A DNA stretch of 64,000 bases, taken from Maribacter sp. 1_MG-2023. Lineage in GTDB: Bacteria; Bacteroidota; Bacteroidia; Flavobacteriales; Flavobacteriaceae. Under the pieces are notes generated by a model. It was given only the letters and a program-made list of their open reading frames with translations, did no database searches and was not told where the DNA came from. Location of the stretch: positions 1-64,000 of the forward strand of contig NZ_JAUOPN010000005.1 of the NCBI RefSeq assembly GCF_030547005.1, in the 5' to 3' direction. Both the position numbers and the translations under genes were made by a program. Shown here one piece after another: positions 27,550-35,138 of this stretch (position 1 is its first letter; every line of letters begins with the position of its first letter).

Positions 27550-28739
27550 AACATATTGGTGCCAAGAACGGAAAGCTGTTACTTTTTGGTGGCGTGTACA
27601 GTAATCTTCAGGCTTTACAGCAATTGATTTCGATAGCTGAAGAAGCAGGAATTCAACCTGAGAATTGTATTAGCACCGGAGATCTTACCGGGTATTGTGC
27701 ACAACCAGAAGAAACCGTACAACTGTTTCAAACATGGGGTGCATTAAGCATTGCAGGTAATGTAGAGCTACAATTGGCTAGCGATAGCGAAGACTGTGGA
27801 TGCGATTTCAAAAGTGGTAGCCGTTGTGATGATTTTTCAAAAATGTGGTTTCCGTATACTAAGGGACATTTATCTCAACAGTCTTTAGGTTGGATGAAGG
27901 AAATACCAGAGTACATCAGTTTCGATTATGGTAGTAAGAAAGTAACCGTAGTCCATGGAAACTATGGAAATACTTCTGAATTCGTATTCAAGTCAAATGC
28001 CACAGAAAGTAAAGTACGCTGTTTTAATGAGACTAAAAGTGATATCATCATAGCAGGTCATTGCGGTCTACCATTTCATCAATCTATCAAAGATCAGCTA
28101 TGGCTTAATCCTGGAGTAATTGGAATGCCCGCAAATGATGGCACAACTAGAGTTTGGTATATGCTTTTAGATGTTCTTGATGGCGAAGTATCCTACACAC
28201 ATCAATCATTTGAATACGATGCCGAAACCGCACAAAAATTAATGTATAAAAATCACTTGCCCGAAGCCTATGGCGATACACTTACCTCTGGCATTTGGGA
28301 CAACATGGAAATTCTCCCTGAAATAGAAAAAATGGGACAGGGAATTCCAATTCACTTTAACCAAGATCAAAAAGATTCAATAAAACCTAAAACACAAAAA
28401 AAGATGGCAAATACGTATTACGACCCAGCAGATTTAAGAAAATTTGGAAAAATTACTGAGTGGAGCGAAGAGCTAGGAACAAAATTTTTCGATTATTATG
28501 GTAAGGTTTTCGAAGAAGGCGCACTAAGTGCTAGAGAAAAGTCCCTAATTGCTTTAGCTGTCTCTCATGTAGTTAAGTGTCCGTATTGCATTGATGCGTA
28601 TACCAAAGACGGATTGCAAAAAGGAATTACGAAAGAAGAAATGATGGAAGCCGTTCATGTTGGTGCTGCCATTGAAAGCGGTGCAACATTGGTACATGGT
28701 GTACAGATGATGAATAAGTATAATAAATTGTCCATGTAA
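27534..28739 (+). CDS. Degenerate metallophosphoesterase fused to AhpD-like arsenosugar-associated domain
   Basis: A 401-residue two-domain protein. Residues 12-215 follow the calcineurin-like phosphoesterase order: FGGVYSNLQAL (18-28), TGDLTGY (48-54), AGNVE (74-78), VVHGN (139-143), AGHCG (174-178). However, the usual N-terminal D-x-H metal ligands are Gly and Tyr, and the His of GNH and the second His of GHTH are replaced. A Cys cluster CGC...C lies at 88-98. Residues 291-401 form an AhpD/carboxymuconolactone-decarboxylase domain with redox CPYC at 349-352, of the peroxidase-like type found beside ArsS. The reading frame is open across the join; Met291 (28404) is a possible internal start. 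The ATG at 27534 was chosen over a TTG at 27492. Confidence 0.87.
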   Translation: MDKEIKHIGAKNGKLLLFGGVYSNLQALQQLISIAEEAGIQPENCISTGDLTGYCAQPEETVQLFQTWGALSIAGNVELQLASDSEDCGCDFKSGSRCDDFSKMWFPYTKGHLSQQSLGWMKEIPEYISFDYGSKKVTVVHGNYGNTSEFVFKSNATESKVRCFNETKSDIIIAGHCGLPFHQSIKDQLWLNPGVIGMPANDGTTRVWYMLLDVLDGEVSYTHQSFEYDAETAQKLMYKNHLPEAYGDTLTSGIWDNMEILPEIEKMGQGIPIHFNQDQKDSIKPKTQKKMANTYYDPADLRKFGKITEWSEELGTKFFDYYGKVFEEGALSAREKSLIALAVSHVVKCPYCIDAYTKDGLQKGITKEEMMEAVHVGAAIESGATLVHGVQMMNKYNKLSM

Positions 28740-28744
28740 ATTTC

Positions 28745-28772
28745 GTTGTTGGTTATTCGTTGATGGTTGTTG
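28745..28772. repeat. Degenerate heptad repeat, left arm (GTTnnnn x4)
   Basis: Four successive 7-bp units, GTTGTTG, GTTATTC, GTTGATG and GTTGTTG, lie just after the stop of the fused phosphoesterase/AhpD gene. They are roughly the reverse complement of the units at 28917-28944. Together the two arms bracket about 145 bp of AT-rich DNA, like the terminal repeats of a miniature palindromic element. Confidence 0.6.
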
Positions 28773-28916
28773 GTAGCAGCCTCTTTAATAATCAATACAT
28801 TGAAATTAAAGCTAGTTTAAAAAATATTGCAAATGGAATATTCATTATGAATATTCACGGTTAAGAATAAGAAATTAATTGTTGTCTTGTTAAAGTTTGA
28901 AGCATTTACAAAATGC

Positions 28917-28945
28917 CAACAACGAACAACGAACAACGAACAACT
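28917..28945. repeat. Heptad repeat, right arm (AACAACG x3 plus AACAACT)
   Basis: Three perfect AACAACG units and a final AACAACT end 5 bp before the arsS start codon, so the repeat forms the immediate leader of that gene. It mirrors the left arm at 28745-28772. The DNA between the arms holds no ORF of note. Confidence 0.8.
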
Positions 28946-28950
28946 AAAAA

Positions 28951-30006
28951 ATGGCTACAAAATCATTAAAAGCGACAGGAAACGATTTAGCAGTTTCCAA
29001 TAAGCAATTAGAAATATTAAGCGGAGGAATCTTTGCTGATGGCGAACTTCCTTATTTTAAAGATAAAATTGCCGAAATAGGACGTTTTCCATTACGACCT
29101 AAAAAATTGGAAATCTTGCAAATCAATGTAGGTTACATGTGTAATCAAGTTTGTGAACATTGCCACGTAGATGCTGGTCCAGATCGCAAAGAAATCATGA
29201 CGCGTGAAACCATGCACCAATGCCTAGAGGTCATTAAAAATACGGGAGCTCACACATTGGATTTAACTGGTGGAGCACCAGAAATGAATCCTGATTTTGA
29301 GTGGTTCGTAGAAGAAGCGGCTAAAGCTGGAATTAAAGATTTTATTGTTCGTTCTAACCTTACTATAATTAGAGCTAATAAAAAATATTATCACTTACCA
29401 GATTTCTTTAAGAAACATAATGTGCACGTTATTTCTTCAATGCCACACTACACACGTGGTAAAACAGATAAGCAAAGAGGGGACGGTGTTTTTGATAAGT
29501 CGATCAAGGCATTGCAAGAATTAAACGAAAGAGGCTACGGTATGCCAGGTAGCGATTTAAGGCTAGATTTAGTCTATAATCCATCAGGTGCATATTTACC
29601 AGGTGATCAAGCAGCGATGGAAAAAGATTTCAAAAAAGCTTTAAAAGAGGATTTTGATATTCAGTTTCATAGTCTTTTTGCCATTACAAATTTACCCATT
29701 GCACGTTTCTTAGACTACTTAATAGCATCTGAGAATTATGAAGATTATATGTATGCTCTAGTAGAAGCTTATAACCCCTCTGCAGTAGAAAATGTTATGT
29801 GTACCAATACGATATCTATTAGTTGGGATGGATGGTTATACGATTGTGATTTTAACCAAATGCTAGACCTAAAAGTAGCTAGCAAGGTGAAGCATATTAA
29901 GGACTATAATGAAGATTTGTTAAACGATAGAAACATTATCATATCACAGCATTGTTATGGTTGTACAGCAGGTGCCGGTAGTAGTTGCCAGGGTACTGTT
30001 GCTTAA
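28951..30006 (+). CDS. arsS: ArsS-type radical SAM protein, arsenosugar biosynthesis
   Basis: A 351-residue radical SAM protein. The 4Fe-4S/SAM motif C-x3-C-x2-C is Cys64, Cys68, Cys71 (CNQVCEHC), followed by the SAM-binding glycine-rich strand DLTGGAPEMNP near 110-120. The C-terminal Cys-rich region has Cys at 335, 338 and 346 (HCYGCTAGAGSSC), the hallmark of the rSAM/Cys-rich family that can contain selenocysteine; here all are Cys. ArsS is proposed to transfer the 5'-deoxyadenosyl group to methylated arsenic during arsenosugar formation. It is separated from the upstream operon by a 211-bp repeat-bearing gap, so it may have its own promoter. Confidence 0.9.
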   Translation: MATKSLKATGNDLAVSNKQLEILSGGIFADGELPYFKDKIAEIGRFPLRPKKLEILQINVGYMCNQVCEHCHVDAGPDRKEIMTRETMHQCLEVIKNTGAHTLDLTGGAPEMNPDFEWFVEEAAKAGIKDFIVRSNLTIIRANKKYYHLPDFFKKHNVHVISSMPHYTRGKTDKQRGDGVFDKSIKALQELNERGYGMPGSDLRLDLVYNPSGAYLPGDQAAMEKDFKKALKEDFDIQFHSLFAITNLPIARFLDYLIASENYEDYMYALVEAYNPSAVENVMCTNTISISWDGWLYDCDFNQMLDLKVASKVKHIKDYNEDLLNDRNIIISQHCYGCTAGAGSSCQGTVA

Positions 30007-30116
30007 TACAATTTAGGATGAAATTAAAGAACCGTTTGATGATTTAAATTGAGCAGTTTTTTGTTTTAAACGAACTCATTCTACTATAAACCAACCAAAT
30101 AAATCACGTACAGAAC

Positions 30117-30131
30117 TGACCACTTAGTTTG
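30117..30131 (-). promoter_or_regulatory. Second operator-like site upstream of tetR
   Basis: On the minus strand this reads CAAACTAAGTGGTCA, matching 11 of 15 positions of the site at 20651, including the AAGTGGTC half. It lies about 150 bp upstream of the tetR start. It may be a weaker site for the same regulator. Confidence 0.4.
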
Positions 30132-30242
30132 TTTAGCAGTGTAAAAAGGATGTCATACACCGATAAAATGTACGTTTATCGAAAAAAAATGCATCTAATC
30201 TATAAATCCTGAGGTTGTTTGACAATCTAGCGTTCTATAAAA

Positions 30243-30257
30243 AGACCACATGGTCGG
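30243..30257 (-). promoter_or_regulatory. TetR-type operator candidate at the tetR promoter
   Basis: The minus strand reads CCGACCATGTGGTCT, with dyad GACCA-TG-TGGTC. It differs by one central base from the site at 20651-20665, ten kilobases away. It is 21 bp before the tetR start codon, a typical place for autorepression. Confidence 0.65.
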
Positions 30258-30278
30258 ATTTACCCAAATCTACATATT

Positions 30279-30896
30279 ATGAACAAGAGCCTTAAGCGCA
30301 TGGCAACCATGCAACGTTTACAGAACACCGGATTAGAATTGTTTTATGCCCAAGGGTATTACGATACTAGTATAGATGATATTTTAAAAAAACTAGACCT
30401 TTCTAAAGGTGCTTTTTATTATCACTTCGAATCTAAAGAAGATTTTTTTATACAAATTATAGAAAATCTTCTTGCACGTAAAATATACAGCACATTAATA
30501 GAACCTATTGAGGGTCATGATAATCCATTAACACTTATTACAAAATGTTTCGACGATGCTTTGGAAACCGCAGTTCATAATGAAATGGATTATGGTTGTG
30601 TTCTAAGTAATTTTTTGGCCGAATTCAATGGTAAGAATGATGTTGTTATGCGTCATCTAAATGAGATTGTTACTGTATGGGAGGTAAATCTAGTAACTGC
30701 TCTACAAAAAGGAAAATTTAATGGCTATTTAGACCGCCATGCAGATTGTGAAGCTGCAGCTACTTTTATAATGAGTTCTTATTTCGGAGTAAGAATTTTA
30801 ATGACAAGTGCAGCTCCTTCTTCTAAAAAATATCGATTTATGTCTCAGATACGTCAATACTTTAAAAGTATAGAAGCTAAGCCCGTAAATTCTTAA
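30279..30896 (+). CDS. TetR/AcrR-family transcriptional regulator
   Basis: A 205-residue TetR-type repressor. The N-terminal helix-turn-helix (about 10-58) has the classic LSKGAFYYHFESKEDFF recognition segment. The C-terminal domain (about 75-200) is a ligand-binding helical bundle typical of the family; it holds Cys at 98 and 153 (CVLSNF and the later DCEAAATF). It closes the arsenosugar-type cluster. The paired operator-like sites at 20651 and 30243 suggest that it represses both the operon and itself. The inducer is unknown; an arsenical or a membrane substrate are options. Its TAA stop overlaps the stop of the convergent GT9 gene (shared TTAA). Confidence 0.92.
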   Translation: MNKSLKRMATMQRLQNTGLELFYAQGYYDTSIDDILKKLDLSKGAFYYHFESKEDFFIQIIENLLARKIYSTLIEPIEGHDNPLTLITKCFDDALETAVHNEMDYGCVLSNFLAEFNGKNDVVMRHLNEIVTVWEVNLVTALQKGKFNGYLDRHADCEAAATFIMSSYFGVRILMTSAAPSSKKYRFMSQIRQYFKSIEAKPVNS

Positions 30897-31945
30897 ACCG
30901 AAACACTTAAAATTTCACTGATTTTCTGAACGATTGTTTCAGGTAATATTGTTTCCATTACATTATCATAACCATCGGGATATTTATTACCATAAATGGA
31001 AGTGGGTATAGCAGGATATTTTTTTTTGTCGGATAAAAGGGCATGATGCTTAGGCTGATTAAAAGGCGAAAAACCTGCATACGGATGCGTAACGCCCCAT
31101 ATTGTAACGGTTGGCACACCAAACATTGCAGCTAAATGGGCATTCCCACTATCCATCGCTAACATTAACTGAAGATTAGATATTAAGCTCAATTCGTCTG
31201 AAAATGACAATTTACCTGCTGCATTTGAGCAATTGTTAAATTGAGATTCCCATTTTGCTAAAACCTCAATTTCCTTTTTCCCTCCTCCAAATAAAACTAT
31301 TGAATATTTATTGGATGCGTTCAGGTCACTTAAAACTTTCTCCATCAATGGTAATGGATACATTTTTCCGCTAAAAGCCGCAAACGGGGCAATACCAATA
31401 AGCATCTTTCCTTCAAAATCGATTAAGGTTTTTGCCGATTCAGGAATTGGTCTTTTAGATAAGGTTTCCATCTCAGTTATAGCAATAGGATACCCAAGCT
31501 TACCAAAGACCTCAGAATAGCGCTCAAAAGTAGTTGATATAGGAATAAATGAAGTTCGTTCGGGGTTTACCAAAGCTTTCTTCGCTGCCCTGCCTTTATC
31601 CATTTGAATAAAAGGAATTGTAGATAGCTTAAAAAATTGTTTTAAAATAGAACTACGTAAAACATTATGCAAATCTGCAACTGCATCAATCTGTAACCCC
31701 TTTAATTCTTTGTATAATTTCCAAAGTCCTAAAAAGCCTTTATGTCTTCCTTTTACATCAGCTTTAAAAACTGAGACATTTAGTATATTTTCAAATATAG
31801 GTGCTGTAAATCCTTTTGTTAAAACCGTAATCTTTACCTGAGGATATTTTTTTAAAACCCCTAAAAGCACCGGGACAGTCATAGCGACATCTCCCATAGC
31901 GGAAAGTCGTATTACCAGTATGTGATTCGTTTTATTTGTTACCAC
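30893..31945 (-). CDS. Glycosyltransferase family 9 (heptosyltransferase-like)
   Basis: A 350-residue GT-B enzyme of the ADP-heptose:LPS heptosyltransferase family. It begins with the family N-terminus HILVIRLSAMGDVAMTVPVL, has a second-domain GIAPFAAFSGKMYPL near 180, and the LMLAMDSGNAHLAAMFGVPTVTIWG nucleotide-binding segment near 260-285. These enzymes add sugars to lipid A-core. The start appears to be GTG at 31945, overlapping the DUF4254 stop by 14 bp; no ATG exists at the N-terminus. It is co-transcribed with the DUF4254 gene. Confidence 0.9.
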   Translation of the reverse strand: MVTNKTNHILVIRLSAMGDVAMTVPVLLGVLKKYPQVKITVLTKGFTAPIFENILNVSVFKADVKGRHKGFLGLWKLYKELKGLQIDAVADLHNVLRSSILKQFFKLSTIPFIQMDKGRAAKKALVNPERTSFIPISTTFERYSEVFGKLGYPIAITEMETLSKRPIPESAKTLIDFEGKMLIGIAPFAAFSGKMYPLPLMEKVLSDLNASNKYSIVLFGGGKKEIEVLAKWESQFNNCSNAAGKLSFSDELSLISNLQLMLAMDSGNAHLAAMFGVPTVTIWGVTHPYAGFSPFNQPKHHALLSDKKKYPAIPTSIYGNKYPDGYDNVMETILPETIVQKISEILSVSV

Positions 31946-32552
31946 GAAGGATGGGGTTTAGTTCCTCATCATTATACATTTTCATTTGCTTGTATACCTT
32001 CATATACTTGGTACCACTTTCAATATCTGCAAGTAGTTGGTCTATAGCTACAAAAAGGTCGTTTTTCTGTTCAAGCAAGATTTCGAGTTTAACTTGGCAT
32101 TTTTCTCTATGCTCTAAAGAAGCATCTGCTCTAGTAGCCTCTTCATTCATATGATAAATTTTCAGCGCTAAAATAGACAGGCGATCAATTGCCCAAGCAG
32201 GGCTCTCCGTATTAATAGTAGCATCCGCCTTAACTTCTACCGATTGGTATTTATTAAGAAAATAACTATCAATGAACTCCACCAAGTCAGTTCTGTCTTG
32301 ATTACTAGCATCAATTTTACGTTTTAAAACCAAGGCGTCGTCTGGATTTATATCAGGATTTCTAATAATATCCTCATAATGCCATTGAACGGTATCAATC
32401 CAGTTTTTGCGATATAGCAAATGCTCTATATCCTCTTTCGAATAAGGATTATGAAAACTTTGATACACATCATCTGCTATGTGATATTTTTCAATACTGG
32501 TATTAAAGATATTAAATGCGAATTCGCTAAACATATGAACTGTTTTTAACAA
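31932..32552 (-). CDS. DUF4254 family protein
   Basis: A 206-residue, largely alpha-helical, charged protein with no signal peptide or membrane segment. The N-terminal FAFNIFNTSIEKYHIADDVY and the middle SPAWAIDRLSILALKIYHM segments match the DUF4254 family of Bacteroidota. Its function is unknown. It is encoded directly before a GT9 heptosyltransferase-like gene with overlapping reading frames, so a supporting role in core glycan assembly is possible. Confidence 0.85.
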   Translation of the reverse strand: MLKTVHMFSEFAFNIFNTSIEKYHIADDVYQSFHNPYSKEDIEHLLYRKNWIDTVQWHYEDIIRNPDINPDDALVLKRKIDASNQDRTDLVEFIDSYFLNKYQSVEVKADATINTESPAWAIDRLSILALKIYHMNEEATRADASLEHREKCQVKLEILLEQKNDLFVAIDQLLADIESGTKYMKVYKQMKMYNDEELNPILRGNK

Positions 32553-32574
32553 AGATAAAGTTTAAAGCATAAAC

Positions 32575-33504
32575 CTAAAGTTTCACAACAAAAACTATGA
32601 TGGGTATTAAAATACTAGAAACAAGAATTAATTCTAGAAACTTGGGTTTCTTAATAGATTCAAGATAGTTGACGATGAAAATTACCGAAGGAAAAAAGGT
32701 AATCATCACGGCATTGTTATTTTCAGAAGTAACTAGCACGTTAACAACCAACCCTATTACAAACGAAAATGCAATAAGTCTCATTACAATTACTTTACCT
32801 ACACCCGACTTACTCAAATGAACAAAAGCAGAAAAAGCAAGAGCCATATTGAACAAGGCATATAATGTCATTTTTAAGCTAGTCCACCATTTAATGGGGA
32901 ATATAGCGTCATAGTTAATTGCAAAATCATAATGCTCTAGAATAAAATTAGGTTTGTCAAGCAATACTAATATACCGTATAGTATCATAAAAAAGCAGAA
33001 GCCAACCGATATGATTACCAACCAGTTTCGTATGTTTTTTGGCTCATAAATATATATTGCTGCAAAAACCAAAAGCAAATAAAGCAAAGCCCATTCATAA
33101 AAAACACTTGATATGCAGATCCAGAGTGAGGCGTCAAAAATTTTAAGTTTAATATTCTTTAGAGATTTAATACTTAGCAATCGCCTCATCGCGAGCAATA
33201 AGAAAAAACTGGTGAAAATGGCATTATTATCACCTAGCGTCTCAGGGAAAACCACAAAAAGCAGGGTGAAAAACAAAATTGCAAAAGAATTTGTACTCGT
33301 AAGTTTGTTACGTTTAACAACAAAGTCAACAATAAAGACACTGAATAATAAAATGGTCAAAATACCCATTGACGGGGCAATTTCTACATTGCTCATCGAT
33401 AAATCAAAGAGGTAAAATTGGACTGACCAGTAGAAAAGAAACAAAAAAACCAGAAGAATGATGAAATTCACCGGTTTTGTTTTCTCAAAAATGCTTGAAA
33501 TCAT
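32575..33504 (-). CDS. DUF6427-like multi-pass membrane protein
   Basis: A 309-residue integral membrane protein with about 9-10 helices, of the DUF6427 type widespread in Flavobacteriaceae. It starts near ISSIFEKTKPVNFIILL, and conserved residues near 90-110 include FPETLGDNNAIFTSFFLLLAMRRLLS. No catalytic motif is visible. It precedes the DUF4254-GT9 pair on the same strand by 22 bp and is divergent from the small DUF6341-like gene. It is probably an envelope protein of unknown activity. Confidence 0.82.
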   Translation of the reverse strand: MISSIFEKTKPVNFIILLVFLFLFYWSVQFYLFDLSMSNVEIAPSMGILTILLFSVFIVDFVVKRNKLTSTNSFAILFFTLLFVVFPETLGDNNAIFTSFFLLLAMRRLLSIKSLKNIKLKIFDASLWICISSVFYEWALLYLLLVFAAIYIYEPKNIRNWLVIISVGFCFFMILYGILVLLDKPNFILEHYDFAINYDAIFPIKWWTSLKMTLYALFNMALAFSAFVHLSKSGVGKVIVMRLIAFSFVIGLVVNVLVTSENNNAVMITFFPSVIFIVNYLESIKKPKFLELILVSSILIPIIVFVVKL

Positions 33505-33524
33505 CTAAGCTTTTTATATTTTTG
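33495..33524 (+). promoter_or_regulatory. Bacteroidota-type promoter (TTG-N19-TATTTTTG)
   Basis: A -33 TTG (33495-33497) and a -7 TATTTTTG (33517-33524) match the Bacteroidota consensus TTG-N17-23-TAnnTTTG. They lie 20 bp before the ATG of the plus-strand DUF6341-like gene. The -33 element falls within the first codons of the divergent DUF6427-like gene. Confidence 0.55.
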
Positions 33525-33544
33525 CTGGTAAATATAGTAATAAG

Positions 33545-33766
33545 ATGAAATCATTTTTTGAAGGTATCGCAGATTTGTTCGTAAATGTACTATTTGCACC
33601 GTTAGATTTTTTACGTTTTGCAGATAGCTGGGCTTTGGCAAATATCTTAAACTGGGTATTTATGCTAATAGGTTCTGTAGCATTTGTGTATTGGATGCTT
33701 CAATTGAAGAAATATAATGATAACGGTGAAGAGGATAAGTCGAGTACTTCTCACTCTTACTTATAA
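33545..33766 (+). CDS. DUF6341-like small membrane protein
   Basis: A 73-residue protein: an amphipathic N-terminal half (FFEGIADLFVNVLFAPLDFLRF), one clear membrane helix (about 38-55, LNWVFMLIGSVAFVYWML) and the conserved tail NDNGEEDKSS. The strong conservation of this tail in Flavobacteriaceae supports it as a real gene despite its size. Databases sometimes mislabel such proteins as uracil phosphoribosyltransferase; no such domain is present. Function unknown. Confidence 0.85.
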   Translation: MKSFFEGIADLFVNVLFAPLDFLRFADSWALANILNWVFMLIGSVAFVYWMLQLKKYNDNGEEDKSSTSHSYL

Positions 33767-33773
33767 TATCAAA

Positions 33774-33822
33774 TTTAATCAGTTATCAATTTTTAAAGAC
33801 TAAAAACTGATAACTGATTATT
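33774..33822. terminator. Bidirectional terminator made of heptad repeats
   Basis: AATCAGTTATCA (33777-33788) pairs perfectly with TGATAACTGATT (33808-33819), and the pairing continues inward with two mismatches. It lies between convergent stop codons. The arms are also 7-bp periodic (units ending ATC on the left, starting GAT on the right), so it shares the architecture of the repeats at 4363 and 28745-28945. Confidence 0.8.
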
Positions 33823-33824
33823 TA

Positions 33825-35096
33825 TTAAAGATCGAAACCTAGATCTTTTCTATAATTCATTCCTTCGAAGGAAAGTTTTTCTACATTTTTATACGATTGC
33901 GCAAGTGCCGATTTAAAATCAGTACCAAAAGAAGTAATGGCCATTACTCTACCACCGTTAGTAACTACTTTACCATCTTTAAGCGTAGTACCAGCGTGAA
34001 ATACCAAAGATTCGCTAATAGCATCTATACCAGAAATTTCTTTTCCTTTCTCGTAAGAACCAGGATACCCACCGGATACTGTCATAACAGTTGTTGCTGT
34101 TCTTTCATCTAGCTTTAAATCAATCTCTGATAGTTTTTGCCCAGCAACCGCATTTAACAATTCTACCATATCGTTTTGAATACGTGGTAAAACTACTTCA
34201 GTTTCTGGGTCACCCATTCTAACGTTATATTCAATAACCTTAGGATCATCGCCAACTTTTATAAGTCCAATAAAAATAAAACCTTTATAAGGCATATTAT
34301 CCTTTTTAAGCCCTTCTACGGTAGGTTTTACAATTCGCTGCTCAATCTTATCCATAAAGGTCTTACTTGCGAAAGGAACCGGTGAAATAGCTCCCATACC
34401 GCCAGTATTGAGTCCGGTATCACCCTCACCTATTCTTTTGTAATCTTTTGCGGTTGGTAGCAATTTATAACTATCACCATCGGTTAGCACAAAAACACTT
34501 AATTCAATACCATCAAGAAACTCTTCAATAACTACAGTTGCACTTGCAGCACCAAACTTTTGATCAACCAACATAGATTTTAATTCTACCTTGGCGTCGT
34601 TTAAGTCATTGAGAATAACTACCCCTTTACCAGCAGCCAATCCGTCAGCTTTTAAAACGAACGGAGGATTTAATTCTTCCAAAAATTTAAATCCGTCTTC
34701 GACCGTTTCAGCTGTAAAACTTTTATACTGAGCGGTAGGAATTTCATGACGCATCATAAACTCTTTCGCAAACTCTTTACTACCTTCTAAAGTAGCCGCC
34801 AATTTTTCCGGACCGATAACTGCAACATTTTTCAACTGAGCATCTTCTAAAAAGAAATCATGAATTCCATTTACCAAAGGATCTTCTGGACCAACCATAA
34901 CCAGTTCAATGTTCTCCTTTAAAACCAATTCCTTAATAGCTCCAAAATCATTTACACCAATTGGTACATTAGTGGCAATTTTCTCAGTACCTGCATTTCC
35001 CGGTGCTACAAATAGTTTTGATAGTTTATTACTTTGTGCCAATTTCCAAGCAAAAGTATGCTCACGACCACCTGATCCTAAAATTAAAATGTTCAT
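33825..35096 (-). CDS. purD: Phosphoribosylamine--glycine ligase
   Basis: A 423-residue GARS enzyme, the second step of de novo purine synthesis: phosphoribosylamine + glycine + ATP gives glycinamide ribonucleotide. The N-terminal domain begins MNILILGSGGREHTFAWKLA. The ATP-grasp region holds LKADGLAAGKGVVI near 147-160, and the family signature RMGDPETEVVLPRI is near 290. Full length. It stands at the end of the polysaccharide locus, 42 bp downstream of the UDP-glucuronate decarboxylase gene, which suggests read-through but no functional link. Confidence 0.98.
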   Translation of the reverse strand: MNILILGSGGREHTFAWKLAQSNKLSKLFVAPGNAGTEKIATNVPIGVNDFGAIKELVLKENIELVMVGPEDPLVNGIHDFFLEDAQLKNVAVIGPEKLAATLEGSKEFAKEFMMRHEIPTAQYKSFTAETVEDGFKFLEELNPPFVLKADGLAAGKGVVILNDLNDAKVELKSMLVDQKFGAASATVVIEEFLDGIELSVFVLTDGDSYKLLPTAKDYKRIGEGDTGLNTGGMGAISPVPFASKTFMDKIEQRIVKPTVEGLKKDNMPYKGFIFIGLIKVGDDPKVIEYNVRMGDPETEVVLPRIQNDMVELLNAVAGQKLSEIDLKLDERTATTVMTVSGGYPGSYEKGKEISGIDAISESLVFHAGTTLKDGKVVTNGGRVMAITSFGTDFKSALAQSYKNVEKLSFEGMNYRKDLGFDL

Positions 35097-35138
35097 TTTT
35101 TCAATTTTTGCAAAATTACTTTTTGCTTTTATATAACC

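Noticed and set aside
28404..28739. Annotating the AhpD-like domain as a separate gene
   Set aside because: The frame is continuous with the upstream domain and there is no stop. An internal start is possible but the fusion is the simpler reading.
33545..33766. Uracil phosphoribosyltransferase label often attached to this small protein
   Set aside because: At 73 residues with one membrane helix and no PRPP-binding motif it cannot be that enzyme.
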